Part shown: positions 1-9,294 of the stretch, in pieces
How the letters are laid out: every line of letters starts with the position of its first letter
Numbering within the stretch: position 1 is the first letter of the stretch
DNA from: Paenibacillus xylanexedens
GTDB lineage: Bacteria > Bacillota > Bacilli > Paenibacillales > Paenibacillaceae
Assembly (NCBI RefSeq): GCF_007676705.1
Contig: NZ_VEBF01000001.1
Coordinates: forward strand, 372,001-436,000
Reading direction: 5' to 3'
DNA: 64,000 nt
Position numbers and translations under genes: made by a program
Notes under the pieces: model-generated
What the model saw: only the letters and a program-made list of their open reading frames with translations
What the model was told of the DNA's origin: nothing
Database searches by the model: none

Positions 1-1219
1 TGGAACCCATCATTTCATTCATCTCAAACGTACCTGAAGGAATCTGGATCAGACCACCCGCAGCAATTGTCTTCAAAATCTCCACCGCGCGGGGGTAATA
101 GCGATTGCCCAGATTACGTGCGGTTTCAATATATTTGAATTCCGGCAGCCAGTTGCCGAATGTATCTGGTTTGGACTGCGCCTCAGCAGCAATAATCAGT
201 CCCTCGATGGTTTGCATCTGACTGATCATCTCTCCGAGTTGTTCCTGCACATTCAGGAAAGAGTTCACCCCAATCTCCTTGGCAATGGCCGTGGTGACGG
301 CTGTAATGAACTCCAGTTTCGAGTGTAATCGAATGACGCTCTGATGATAGGCTAGACTGGCTGAAGCTGTATTGCAGCGAATCTGCCATACGGCTTCAGG
401 GTTATTGTGCAGTAATACACGTTCCCAGGGTACGAATACATCGTCAAAAAATAAAACAGCATCCATCTCATCATACTGCGCACTTAGCGGATGAGAGTGA
501 TCCGAATCTTTTGCCGCAAAAGATTCCCGACACATCATGTGTAAGCCCGGACTGTCTGCAGCTACAATCAGCATATGGGCCAACTCTGGTCGATGGCCCG
601 GAATTCGTTGAACGGGATAAGCAATGATATCATCCGCATAAGGCGCTGCTGTTGCCACCATTTTGGCCCCGCGAATGACCACGCCCTCTGTATTACTTTT
701 GACAATTCGCAGCATGGCATCCTCATCTTCGCCAACAGGCAAGGAACGATTAATCTGCGGGTCCCGCTGAACAATTGTCAGGAATGCATCTTTTCGTTTG
801 GCTTGTTCAAAATAAGCGGATATTTTACCTGCAAATGCCGGGTCATGTGCTCTCATCTCATGTCGTGTTGCGTACCAACCTGTCAGGCGGGATCGGGCAT
901 AATCAGACAGTCGGCTCATCACCCCATACGTCCGATCGGCCCATAGCCGAAAAGCATCCGCCCTATTGTTCACGTCAAGAACGGAACGAGGCACAAGAAA
1001 GGACCGATGCACGTAACTTCCCGTCTGTTCGTCCCAGTAGGCCACGGTTTCCCTTGTCTCCGGATCATCCACCAGATTGAACAATCCTTCTATGGTTTGA
1101 AGTGTTCCCTGAAAGGCCTGATGTCGGGTTACCTGGATACGCTCTCCGTTCAGCCATACATTCCGCTCATCATTCAAACGTTGAATGTAAGCCTGTCCAC
1201 GAGACATCGTGATACTCAT
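1..1219 (-). CDS. hpaB: 4-hydroxyphenylacetate 3-hydroxylase family oxygenase (HpaB-like), 3' end missing
   Basis: The reading frame starts at an ATG preceded by GGGAGGA and runs off the left edge, so about 406 N-terminal residues are present; the family is usually 480-520 residues long. The N-terminus has the family pattern of a LNGERI stretch followed by VTRHQAF and a DDPETRE segment. Members are FADH2-dependent oxygenases that ortho-hydroxylate phenolic acids such as 4-hydroxyphenylacetate and need a separate flavin reductase, which is not visible here. The gene stands alone, separated from the upstream co-directional Bce transporter genes by a hairpin. The substrate cannot be fixed from sequence: the same family includes 4-hydroxybutyryl-CoA dehydratases and other phenol hydroxylases. 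Family assignment is firm, the exact reaction is inferred. Confidence 0.8.
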   Translation of the reverse strand, partial: MSITMSRGQAYIQRLNDERNVWLNGERIQVTRHQAFQGTLQTIEGLFNLVDDPETRETVAYWDEQTGSYVHRSFLVPRSVLDVNNRADAFRLWADRTYGVMSRLSDYARSRLTGWYATRHEMRAHDPAFAGKISAYFEQAKRKDAFLTIVQRDPQINRSLPVGEDEDAMLRIVKSNTEGVVIRGAKMVATAAPYADDIIAYPVQRIPGHRPELAHMLIVAADSPGLHMMCRESFAAKDSDHSHPLSAQYDEMDAVLFFDDVFVPWERVLLHNNPEAVWQIRCNTASASLAYHQSVIRLHSKLEFITAVTTAIAKEIGVNSFLNVQEQLGEMISQMQTIEGLIIAAEAQSKPDTFGNWLPEFKYIETARNLGNRYYPRAVEILKTIAAGGLIQIPSGTFEMNEMMGS

Positions 1220-1345
1220 GATATGTCCTCCCTCTCAGGCATCAGCCTGACATTTCTGTAACCCCATCCGTCTAACTGCTTGAGAAACTATGTAATGATA
1301 CATTATGTATCCAATAAAATAGTACTGTGCCAGGGATAGAAAAGT

Positions 1346-1380
1346 CAACAGACACCGAGCGATGAGTCCGGTGTCTGTTG
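1346..1380 (-). terminator. Hairpin between bceB and the HpaB-like gene
   Basis: A perfect 12-bp stem (CAACAGACACCG and its complement) encloses a loop of about 11 bases. On the minus strand a short ACTTTTC stretch follows. It lies just after the bceB stop and probably ends the bceAB transcript, although the U-tract is weak. Confidence 0.55.
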
Positions 1381-1392
1381 GGCCATACTATT

Positions 1393-3351
1393 TTAGACTA
1401 ATTTGGAATACATGTGACGCAGATACCTCCAGCGCACGAGTGCAAAATACAAAATCTGCATGGAAGCAAACACCAAGAAAATTCGCAGGCTGTATCCGAA
1501 GACCGAGAAATCAACCAGTTGCTGCAACGCTACAAAGGCAACCGAACTGTGGATGACCGCCACCAGAATAGGCAGGAAGAACATAAGCAATAGCTGCCTT
1601 GTTACGATCTTGCGGAGTTCGGGACGACTCAGTCCCATTTTGCCAATCATGCGATACTGCGCTTCATCCCGTTCTAGATCTGCGTAGAGTCTGAAATACG
1701 TGAAGCTTGCTGCAAAGGTGAAGAAAACAATGCCAATCAGACCGCTCAAGATCAGAATGATCCCGTTCGTTTGTTTGGAATTAAGCCAGTCCACCACAAG
1801 CGCGCTGATCTCGAAATAACCTCGATCGGATTGATCCTTTTGAATGGATTCGATTAGTTCAGGAGCGAAGCTGCGTGTACTCATCCAATCTTTTACCACA
1901 AATTGAGTCGTACGGTTGGAATAGAAATCTTCAGGCATCCCCACTTCCTGGTTATACGCTGGTCTCAACTTCTCAAACAATTCGTCGGTTACGACGTAGA
2001 GATTAATTTCATTTTGAAAAGGAATCACAATATCGGTACCAGGTGTCACTAGCCGAATCTGTTCCGACCGATTATCAATCTCCAGATTGACCTCCGTCCC
2101 TGAGAATCCTTGTTCGGCCTGATCACGGTACTTCTTACGAACCGCCAAATTGCTTGGTGTCATAAATGACTCATCGACCTGTTTCAACGTGCGTTCTTCA
2201 TACCCAAGTGCCTTCGCCAGACGGTTATAATCACTTAGCTTGATAATATTCCCATTGTTATTTTCAAATATAGGAGCATAACTGCCCTTCACGTAGGGAA
2301 CTTCATGATCAATCAACGTTTCTTCAATCTGCCGAATATGTCGCTCTGACTGGGGAGTATCCCATGAATTCATATAACTGAATGCGTACGGATTCGACAT
2401 CGACGACAACCCCGGGTCAGCAATCGCGAGCATGGTGCCAATTCCTGTGAATGAAGAAGCCGAGATGATACTTACCATGAAAAACATGATCGCGTTATCT
2501 TTCATTCGATAGGTAAGTTCCGATAGGAAGAGCAGATTGGTTTTACGGAAAAACAACCTTGGATTTCTTTTGAGTGCCCGAATGATGTATACACTGAGCT
2601 GTGTGAACAGAAAGTACGTACCTGCAATAACGACCACGACACTTGCGAGTAATAACGGAAACGAGAAGCTTATCCATACAAAAGTGAATACTCCTGCATA
2701 GCCCCCGCCAATCAACAATACTGATAACAAGGCGAGCAGACGTGATGCTTTGGGTTCCGGTTTCGGTTTTTCCTCTGATTTCACAAGGTCAATGAGAGTT
2801 CCTTTGCGGATGAGCAAGGATGATGACATTGCGATAACAACAAACAGGAGCAGAAATGCACCAGCCGTCAGGGCAATGCCTTTTAGCGGAAAATAGAATC
2901 GTAGGCTGTTCTCAACAGCCAGCATGGAGCCACAGATCAGCAGGATTAATTTCCCGAAAATAATCCCAAGTCCGATACCGGTAATAATGGAAGCTAACCC
3001 GATACACATGTTCTCCATAAACAGGAGCCTGTTCATCTGTTTACGTGTCATACCAATGATCAGGAAAATACCAAATTCCTTCTTGCGCGTCTTCAGGAAT
3101 GAACCAACGGAATAGAGCAGGAACAGGAATGAAAAGATGAATATAATGATCTCTGCAATCATAAACCCCTGATTCGCAAGCAACGTAACCGTACCACTTG
3201 ATCCCTTTAACCCCGCTTTCAGATCAGGATGGAACAGGAGCAATGCGTAAGTAAAAAAGATCATAACGGAAAATGTACTGCTCAGAAAATGAGCCAGATA
3301 AATTCGTTTGTTGCGAACAACGTTATTAATGGCGAACTGGCGAAAATTCAT
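1393..3351 (-). CDS. bceB: BceB-type ABC transporter permease (antimicrobial peptide resistance/sensing)
   Basis: This 652-residue FtsX-family permease has the BceB architecture. Transmembrane segments lie at roughly 18-40, 62-84, 112-140, 158-182, 205-225, 235-258 and 288-310. A large extracellular domain covers about residues 312-525, and three C-terminal membrane segments follow at about 530-640. BceB proteins bind peptide/lipid II-cycle intermediate complexes through the extracellular domain and pass activity information to a BceS kinase. The ATG has GGGAGGG nearby and overlaps the 3' end of the ATPase gene by 26 bases, indicating translational coupling. The ATPase gene and the cognate two-component genes lie just upstream. 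The target peptide (bacitracin-like or another) cannot be read from sequence. Confidence 0.88.
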   Translation of the reverse strand: MNFRQFAINNVVRNKRIYLAHFLSSTFSVMIFFTYALLLFHPDLKAGLKGSSGTVTLLANQGFMIAEIIIFIFSFLFLLYSVGSFLKTRKKEFGIFLIIGMTRKQMNRLLFMENMCIGLASIITGIGLGIIFGKLILLICGSMLAVENSLRFYFPLKGIALTAGAFLLLFVVIAMSSSLLIRKGTLIDLVKSEEKPKPEPKASRLLALLSVLLIGGGYAGVFTFVWISFSFPLLLASVVVVIAGTYFLFTQLSVYIIRALKRNPRLFFRKTNLLFLSELTYRMKDNAIMFFMVSIISASSFTGIGTMLAIADPGLSSMSNPYAFSYMNSWDTPQSERHIRQIEETLIDHEVPYVKGSYAPIFENNNGNIIKLSDYNRLAKALGYEERTLKQVDESFMTPSNLAVRKKYRDQAEQGFSGTEVNLEIDNRSEQIRLVTPGTDIVIPFQNEINLYVVTDELFEKLRPAYNQEVGMPEDFYSNRTTQFVVKDWMSTRSFAPELIESIQKDQSDRGYFEISALVVDWLNSKQTNGIILILSGLIGIVFFTFAASFTYFRLYADLERDEAQYRMIGKMGLSRPELRKIVTRQLLLMFFLPILVAVIHSSVAFVALQQLVDFSVFGYSLRIFLVFASMQILYFALVRWRYLRHMYSKLV

Positions 3352-4096
3352 GTCCTGACCCTCCCATTAGGGATAATACATTAATAATCTTCTGGTAAAA
3401 AGCTGCACGATTATCGCCGTAGTGAATTTCATTATACAGTTTGCCATCCTTGATAAAGACAACCCGACTGCAATAACTTGCAGCTACTGCATCATGAGTG
3501 ACCAGCAGCATCGTAGCCTGATCCTCCTGATTGCGTGTTTCGAGAATCTCCATGACATCTCTTGCCGCCTTCGAATCCAGGTTGCCTGTTGGCTCATCGG
3601 CAAGAATCAACTTCGGGGAATGGATAAGCGCTCTGGCTATGGCCGTACGCTGTGCCTGTCCTCCTGATATCTCATATGTCCGTTTGTTCAGAATACCCTC
3701 GATCCCCAGCTTGCTTGCCAGTTGTTCCACACGTGTGTTCATCTCTGCTAGCGAAACGCCGTCAAGAGTCAGTGGCAGCACAATGTTTTCCTTGACTGTC
3801 AGTGTATTTAACAGATTGAACGATTGAAAAACGAAACCAAGCTCTTTGCGCCGGAACAGCGCGAGTTCGTCCTGATCCAATTCAAACGGATTCTTCCCTG
3901 CAATCCGAAGTTCTCCTGATGTTGGATGATCAATGGTTGAGATCATGTTCAGCAGCGTTGTTTTGCCACTACCCGATGGTCCCATGATGCCAACAAACTC
4001 ACCTTCCTGAATACTGAGGTCAATACCTGATAACGCTTCATAAGATACGATGCCTTTGTAGATTTTACTGATCTGTTTCACAGAACAAATCTCCAT
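3326..4096 (-). CDS. bceA: BceA-type ABC transporter ATP-binding protein
   Basis: A 256-residue cytoplasmic ATPase of the MacB/LolD-like class. Walker A is GPSGSGKTT at residues 39-47, the Q-loop glutamine is in FVFQSFN near 91, the signature SGGQ is at 144-147 and Walker B LILADEPT is at 163-170. An H-loop histidine follows in VTHD. It powers the adjoining BceB permease. An AAGGAG ribosome binding site precedes the ATG. The upstream gap of about 300 bases contains a Bce-type regulator box and the terminator of the kinase gene, so bceAB probably has its own inducible promoter separate from bceRS. Confidence 0.9.
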   Translation of the reverse strand: MEICSVKQISKIYKGIVSYEALSGIDLSIQEGEFVGIMGPSGSGKTTLLNMISTIDHPTSGELRIAGKNPFELDQDELALFRRKELGFVFQSFNLLNTLTVKENIVLPLTLDGVSLAEMNTRVEQLASKLGIEGILNKRTYEISGGQAQRTAIARALIHSPKLILADEPTGNLDSKAARDVMEILETRNQEDQATMLLVTHDAVAASYCSRVVFIKDGKLYNEIHYGDNRAAFYQKIINVLSLMGGSGHEFSPVRH

Positions 4097-4245
4097 GGTT
4101 ACAACTCCTTAGTGATGTATGAATTCAAAATCAAGTTACATTCATGCTGTGTGCATGCGTATTGCGCGTAGCCTTTCCTGTGATCTTCTGACTACAGTCT
4201 ATCGAAGTTTCGGCCATTCTCCTATGGTTTAACCTTTCATCAACA

Positions 4246-4259
4246 TGACAATGTTGTAA
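4246..4259 (-). promoter_or_regulatory. BceR-type operator candidate upstream of bceA
   Basis: The minus strand reads TTACA-ACAT-TGTCA, which fits the TNACA-N4-TGTNA inverted-repeat pattern described for BceR-like response regulators. It lies about 150 bases before the bceA start, between the terminator of the kinase gene and bceA. No clean -35/-10 pair was identified downstream of it. Confidence 0.5.
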
Positions 4260-4277
4260 GGTTACATCATGGTAACC

Positions 4278-4316
4278 AAAAAAGACGTCTCTGCCCCGAC
4301 CAGGCAATAGACGTCT
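4278..4316 (-). terminator. Rho-independent terminator after the bceS-like gene
   Basis: The stem pairs AGACGTCT plus TGCC with its complement across one mismatch and a 7-base loop. On the minus strand six T residues follow directly. It separates the regulatory gene pair from bceAB. Confidence 0.8.
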
Positions 4317-4407
4317 ATACTTACACTTACACTGTAAATCATACTCCACTCACACTTCTTCAACAAAAATACACAGCTCACGTCCAATCTTATCCTCAAC
4401 CTGCCTC

Positions 4408-5391
4408 TCAGGAGTTGAATGTAATTCGGACGGTCGTTCCTTCACCGTACACGGATTCAAGATCGATCCGATGATTCATTCGCGTCAATACTTCTTTTGC
4501 AATATACAGCCCCATGCCTGTGGACTCCTTGAAATGCCGCCCGTTCTCCCCGGTGAAGAAAGGCTGGAATACCCGATTCAGATCAGACTTCGGAATACCG
4601 ATACCTTGATCCTGCACTTCCAGCATGATGGAGCGTTCCGCTTCATACGCACGCATATGGATCTTTTGCCCGCTGCCTGCGGAGTATTTGATTGCATTGG
4701 ACAGTAACTGCACCAGGACGAAACGTATCCACTTGGCATCGGATTGCACAACCAGCGAAGGTTCTATATGCATCTCTGGATAGACGTGATTGCGGATGAA
4801 GAATCGCTTCAGTTCATGGATCGCTTCTTCTCCAGCGGTCTTCAGTATCACAGGTTCAACACTAAAATCCTGTTCGAAGGTATCCAACCGCGCCACATAC
4901 AACACAGTCTCCAAACCTCGTCTCATCTGGTCCGCTTCCTCCCGAATGCTTATGAGCCGAGGATCGTCATCCTCCTGATCTTCCACGGTCAACTCAATGA
5001 CGGATAATGGTGTCTTCATCTGATGTACCCACTGGTTCATGAACGTTAGATATTCTTGCTGCCGCTGTTCCAGCCGATGCAGATGAGCATGATACTGTCC
5101 GTATTGTGAATCCAGCAGCTTCTCCAGCGCCAGTGATAAAGGACTTGTTTCGTTCAATGGTACAAACTCCTTCAGCGAATCCATCGATCGTGACATCCGG
5201 GCATAAAAAGAACGATGTGAATAATAACGATACACCAAATATCCAACGTACAAAAATAATCCCAGCGCTACGGCATAACCAGCCGTGATCCAATCGTTGT
5301 AACCGTCATACCAGAACACCGCAACAACGGTGAACAAGATGGCAACAACCCAACAAGTTAAAGCGACATGTTCTCGTATAAACAATCTCAT
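4408..5391 (-). CDS. bceS: BceS-type intramembrane-sensing histidine kinase
   Basis: A 327-residue kinase with two closely spaced N-terminal membrane helices (about 10-27 and 35-55) and almost no extracellular loop. This is the hallmark of kinases that sense through a partner BceAB transporter. The phosphoacceptor is H123 in WVHQMKTPLS. A C-terminal HATPase domain carries the N-box (LLSNAIKYS), G1 (DQGIGIP) and G2 (STGMGLYIA) motifs. The start overlaps the stop of the response regulator by four bases, so the two genes are co-translated. Its likely input is the transport activity of the downstream BceAB-like pair. Confidence 0.88.
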   Translation of the reverse strand: MRLFIREHVALTCWVVAILFTVVAVFWYDGYNDWITAGYAVALGLFLYVGYLVYRYYSHRSFYARMSRSMDSLKEFVPLNETSPLSLALEKLLDSQYGQYHAHLHRLEQRQQEYLTFMNQWVHQMKTPLSVIELTVEDQEDDDPRLISIREEADQMRRGLETVLYVARLDTFEQDFSVEPVILKTAGEEAIHELKRFFIRNHVYPEMHIEPSLVVQSDAKWIRFVLVQLLSNAIKYSAGSGQKIHMRAYEAERSIMLEVQDQGIGIPKSDLNRVFQPFFTGENGRHFKESTGMGLYIAKEVLTRMNHRIDLESVYGEGTTVRITFNS

Positions 5392-6092
5392 GATGGAGAA
5401 GCGGCTTTCCAGTTATTGTTCAGTCGATAACCCGAACCTCTGACCGTTTCCAGTGCATCGGTAATGCCAAGCTCGGCTAATCGCTTACGCACCCGAGTAA
5501 CGTTAACGCTGAGTGTGTTGTCATCCACAAAAGAGTCATCCCACAGCTTCTCCAAGATTGTCTCTCTGCTCACCAGCTTGGGACTGCGGCGCAGTAACGT
5601 TTCCAGTAGAATGGTTTCCTTCTTCGTCAGCTGCACTTTGCGATCACCGAGCTGAATCTCCAGTCTTTCCAAGTACACGACCAAGCCGTCCAGTTCCACC
5701 TTGCGTTCTTCGTCACGTGCAGCGTAATCCCCATATACCCTGCGCAGCTGACTACGAATTTTGGCTATAACAATCTCATGCTCAAATGGCTTCGTGATAT
5801 AATCATCCGCCCCATTCTCCAGAGCCATGACCTGATCCATCTTTCCACTCCGCGCGGATATAAACAGAATTGGGCATGTAGACAGTGTACGAATCTGGCG
5901 GCACCAATAGAAACCATCGTAGCTGGGCAAATTGATATCCAGCAGCACCACATGCGGCTGTACCTGCTCAAACTGCTGTACAATCCGCTCAAAATCCTCG
6001 GCCAGAACGGCCCTGTCTCCATAACGCTCAATATGAGATTTCAATAATCCCGCAATCTTGGGATCGTCCTCTATAATCATAATGGTATACAT
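5388..6092 (-). CDS. bceR: BceR-type response regulator (OmpR/PhoB family)
   Basis: A 234-residue two-domain regulator. The receiver domain covers residues 1-115, with phosphoacceptor D52 in VVLLDINLPS, acidic D9/D10 and K101 in ITKPF. The winged-helix DNA-binding domain covers about 130-228 and ends in the family-typical VRGSGYRL. It is the first gene of the kinase/regulator pair. Its probable target is the box upstream of bceA, by analogy with BceR systems. Confidence 0.88.
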   Translation of the reverse strand: MYTIMIIEDDPKIAGLLKSHIERYGDRAVLAEDFERIVQQFEQVQPHVVLLDINLPSYDGFYWCRQIRTLSTCPILFISARSGKMDQVMALENGADDYITKPFEHEIVIAKIRSQLRRVYGDYAARDEERKVELDGLVVYLERLEIQLGDRKVQLTKKETILLETLLRRSPKLVSRETILEKLWDDSFVDDNTLSVNVTRVRKRLAELGITDALETVRGSGYRLNNNWKAASPS

Positions 6093-6133
6093 GGTTGAGT
6101 CTCACCTCTGCCAAAATCATATCACAGGATTGA

Positions 6134-7462
6134 TTATCGAGCATCGATTTGCTTACGCCAATCCACAATATCTGCATTTAATTGTTTCAGGTCTCCGGAA
6201 GCTTTCTGATCATCCGATAACTTGTATTGTTGCTTCAATGTCAGGATACGACGTACACTTTCATCAATTCGAGACTCAGAGATCTCACCTGACTTCACCG
6301 CACTCCGGAGTGTATCAAAAATCGTCTTGGCACTCTCATAACTGTGAGCGACCAACAGAATGTCACTTCCTGCTTTAACAGTTGCTATAGCAGCTTCGTC
6401 CAACTTAAAGTTCTTCGCGATGGCTCCCATACTCAGGTCATCTGTGATGACCACACCATCATAATTGAACTTCCCACGCAAATGTTCATCAATAATGACA
6501 TCGGATAAGGATGCCGGATGATCCGGGTCCAGCTTCGGGAACAAAATGTGTGCAACCATGACCGCCTCCACTTGCTCTTTCACTGCGGCTTGGAATGGAA
6601 TCCATTCCAGCTCGGACAGTTGTTTTTCCGTTTTGTTCACGACAGGCAGATCAAGATGGGAGTCCACGGACGTATCACCATGACCCGGAAAATGTTTCAC
6701 TACCGGAATAATGCCTTCACTTCGCAGACCTTTCATCTCAGCAATCCCCATCCGTGACACCAGTTCTGCCGAGCTGCCGAATGAACGATCTCCGATCACC
6801 GGGTTCTTCGGGTTACTGTTCACATCCAGCACAGGAGCAAAGTCCACATTAAAGCCCACAAGCTGAACTTGTCTGGCCAGCAATTCGCCCATCGTTTTAG
6901 CAAGCGCGCTATCTTTCGTCCGCCCTACCTTTCCATTGGAAGGAATGGACTCTACCGTTTCGGGCATACGGCTGACTTTACCACCCTCCTGATCTACGCT
7001 CATGAAGATCGGTACCGGGTTCGACTGATTCGCTTCCTTAATGGATCGCACAAACTTGGCTGTTCCCTCAAGTGTCGTTACATTATTGGCATAAAATATA
7101 ATGCCCCCTACTTTTTGTTCTGTAATCATCTGTTTGGCCTGATCGTCCAGCGTTGTCCCTTGAACACCGGCCAGTATCATCTGCCCAATCTTCTCTTCTA
7201 ACGTTAATGAACTGAGCTGTTCCTGCACCGGATCGGGTTCTTCTGGTATTTCTTCCTTTGGTGGAACGGTATTCTGCTCCGGCGATGAAGATGATTGTCC
7301 TGTGCTAGAGCCAGTGTTTGATCCGGTATTCGAGTCCGTTGCGGAGGAAGGTTTCTGAGCTTGGCCGCATGCGGATAAAAGCAGAACGATTCCCAGTAGA
7401 AGACACAGCACCTGCAGTGGTATTCTTCGTTTATTGTTCGAGTTGTCCCTATAGTTGTGCAA
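6134..7462 (-). CDS. nagZ: NagZ-like beta-N-acetylglucosaminidase lipoprotein (glycoside hydrolase family 3)
   Basis: A 442-residue exported lipoprotein. A hydrophobic segment at about 15-31 ends in the lipobox LLSAC with C32, and a Ser/Thr/Asn-rich linker (about 37-65) precedes the GH3 barrel. The NagZ signature KHFPGHG lies at 256-262, followed by the D267-x-H269 dyad that serves as acid/base in Bacillus NagZ. The nucleophile aspartate is in VITDDLSM (D341). The family removes N-acetylglucosamine from muropeptides during wall turnover. Only the catalytic barrel is present, whereas the Bacillus subtilis enzyme carries an extra C-terminal domain. The start is taken as TTG because AAGGAGG lies about ten bases upstream and the nearby ATG is in another frame. 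Confidence 0.85.
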   Translation of the reverse strand: MHNYRDNSNNKRRIPLQVLCLLLGIVLLLSACGQAQKPSSATDSNTGSNTGSSTGQSSSSPEQNTVPPKEEIPEEPDPVQEQLSSLTLEEKIGQMILAGVQGTTLDDQAKQMITEQKVGGIIFYANNVTTLEGTAKFVRSIKEANQSNPVPIFMSVDQEGGKVSRMPETVESIPSNGKVGRTKDSALAKTMGELLARQVQLVGFNVDFAPVLDVNSNPKNPVIGDRSFGSSAELVSRMGIAEMKGLRSEGIIPVVKHFPGHGDTSVDSHLDLPVVNKTEKQLSELEWIPFQAAVKEQVEAVMVAHILFPKLDPDHPASLSDVIIDEHLRGKFNYDGVVITDDLSMGAIAKNFKLDEAAIATVKAGSDILLVAHSYESAKTIFDTLRSAVKSGEISESRIDESVRRILTLKQQYKLSDDQKASGDLKQLNADIVDWRKQIDAR

Positions 7463-7751
7463 GGATATTCATCCTCCTTATGTAATGTCGTCTTGGCAAC
7501 CCATGGGTTCAGGCATAACCTTATCATAAGGTGATGGATTTTCAAAATGAGTCATGTATGAAATTAAATCGTAGTGCAGATATAGTTACAGCGAAAAAAA
7601 TGGTTGCTTTGGGAACTGCGATGTGGAACCTAATGTTGTTGTGACTCGGCGCGAGTGCGATGTATGGGGGCAATGGAAAGGAGTAACGGTGCACGAAATA
7701 TTTTTCTGTTGTGAATTTTTCATATGTTGAAATTATTAGTATAGGTAGATT
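7463..7751. other. Intergenic stretch upstream of the nagZ-like gene
   Basis: Apart from the nagZ ribosome binding site at its low-coordinate end, no gene, clear promoter or repeat was recognised here. Short open frames are present but lack ribosome binding sites. Confidence 0.4.
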
Positions 7752-7773
7752 AAAAAGCCGCCCAAAGGCGGCT
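7752..7773 (-). terminator. Terminator after the Old Yellow Enzyme gene
   Basis: AGCCGCC pairs with GGCGGCT around a 4-base loop. On the minus strand five T residues follow. It lies about 90 bases after the stop codon of the reductase gene. Confidence 0.8.
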
Positions 7774-7860
7774 CATTTGTTCGTTTTCGTTTCATTTTTC
7801 TTTGTAAATTGTTGCCGTTCAGGGTTGGGTCATCTTTCGCCAAACGTTCTTATTCTTCTA

Positions 7861-8964
7861 TTAACGGAGTGTTTTCAACACTTCAGTTGTAAACGGAATG
7901 ATTTCGGATGAACGACCTTCACGAACTTTGGCAGGCCATTCGGGATCACTGAGCAGAACGCGGCCCAAAGCAATCAAGTCAAATTCATTATTCTCCAGCT
8001 TCTCATTCAATAGATCCAGATGGGCATCCCCTGTTCCCTGGTTCTCGGTTGCTCTATCCACAAATTCAGCTTCAAGACCTACCGATCCAACCGAAATAGC
8101 TGGTTTACCCGTTATTTTTTGCGTCCAACCGGCAAGGTTCAGCTCGGAACCTTCGAATTCCGGTAGCCAGAACCGGCGTGTAGAGCAATGGAATATATCT
8201 ACGCCAGCAGCACTGAGTGGCGCCAAGAATTCCTCCAATTGTTCTGGCGTCTCCACCAGACGTGCTTCATAATTCCCCATCTTCCATTGGGAGAACCGGA
8301 GCACAATTGGAAAATCAGGACCAACTGCCGCACGACAAGCTTCAATCACTTCAACCGCAAATTGGGTTCGCTTTACCAAATCACCACCATACTTGTCCGT
8401 CCGTCGATTCGTCTGCCCCCAGAAGAATTGGTCAATCAGGTATCCATGGGCTCCGTGCAGCTCAATTCCATCAAACCCGATTCGCTGTGCATCTGCTACC
8501 GCTTGGGCAAAGGCCTGAACAAGACCTTGAATCTCATCTTCCGTTAATGGTTCACGTGATGGTTCACCTGCCATGCTAACACCTGACGGACTTACCGGCT
8601 CAGCTTCTGCATTAGGCAAGTCGCCGGAACGACGCGCTGTACCCACATGCCACAATTGTGGCATGATTTTGCCACCCGCTTCATGTACTGCTTTCACTAC
8701 GTTAGCCCATCCTTGCAGAGAATCTTCACCATGGAACAATGGAATACTCCCACCACTAACCGAAGACGGATGATTAATGCCTGTACCTTCCGTAATGATA
8801 AGTCCCACTCCACCTGCTGCTCTGCGGCGATAATATTCCACAACTTCTGGTCCAGGTACGCCCTCTGGTGAAAATCCTCGTGTCATGGGTGCCATAACGA
8901 TTCGGTTAGACAATGTTAGCTTGTCCGAGGTGAAGGGTTTAAATAATGCTGAAGGTACGTTCAT
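7861..8964 (-). CDS. NADH:flavin oxidoreductase / alkene reductase of the Old Yellow Enzyme family
   Basis: A 367-residue FMN-dependent TIM-barrel reductase, a usual length for the family. It begins with the typical LFKPF...L(S)NRIVMAPMTR pattern. The substrate-binding pair is in HGAHGYL (residues 170-176), followed by QFFWGQTNRR and YGG. The C-terminal phosphate-binding region includes ALGRVLLSDPEW. Such enzymes reduce activated C=C bonds of enones, nitro-esters or nitroaromatics with NAD(P)H. The start was chosen at the ATG preceded by AAGGAG nine bases upstream; a longer frame would add 14 unsupported residues. It is monocistronic, with its own promoter and terminator. The natural substrate is unknown. 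Confidence 0.88.
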   Translation of the reverse strand: MNVPSALFKPFTSDKLTLSNRIVMAPMTRGFSPEGVPGPEVVEYYRRRAAGGVGLIITEGTGINHPSSVSGGSIPLFHGEDSLQGWANVVKAVHEAGGKIMPQLWHVGTARRSGDLPNAEAEPVSPSGVSMAGEPSREPLTEDEIQGLVQAFAQAVADAQRIGFDGIELHGAHGYLIDQFFWGQTNRRTDKYGGDLVKRTQFAVEVIEACRAAVGPDFPIVLRFSQWKMGNYEARLVETPEQLEEFLAPLSAAGVDIFHCSTRRFWLPEFEGSELNLAGWTQKITGKPAISVGSVGLEAEFVDRATENQGTGDAHLDLLNEKLENNEFDLIALGRVLLSDPEWPAKVREGRSSEIIPFTTEVLKTLR

Positions 8965-9083
8965 GGTATATTGCTCCTTTGCAATTGGAAGTATGAAACT
9001 CCGCATTTACACGAAATGCGACACGCTTTTGTATAAAGTAACAGATGTAATCCAGCTGTCTGGTTAACGTTATTTCTCTATCT

Positions 9084-9112
9084 ATTTTATAGCCTCTTAA
9101 TTTTATTTTCAA
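9084..9112 (-). promoter_or_regulatory. Sigma-A-like promoter for the Old Yellow Enzyme gene
   Basis: On the minus strand TTGAAA and TAAAAT are separated by exactly 17 bases, about 120 bases before the start codon. Confidence 0.5.
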
Positions 9113-9149
9113 ATTTTCGAAGTTGGGCGTTCAAACTTATTTTATTGAC

Positions 9150-9179
9150 AAAAAAGAGAGCTACCTTGTGGCAGTCTCT
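9150..9179 (-). terminator. Terminator after the beta-propeller-like gene
   Basis: The minus strand carries AGAGA-CTGCC paired with GGTAG-TCTCT with a single bulged C, followed by six T residues. It lies about 115 bases past the stop codon. Confidence 0.7.
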
Positions 9180-9294
9180 GTTTGAGCACGCTGCCGAAGC
9201 AGTCTTCCCACACTCTACTACATCTTCAGATGTTTTCCCGGTCACCAATAATGTGGATGTGGCATAGTATATAATCCATAATCTTCCTTCCAAT

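Noticed and set aside
4131-4349. A 72-residue minus-strand frame between the kinase gene and bceA
   Set aside because: It crosses a strong terminator and the Bce-type box and has no ribosome binding site.
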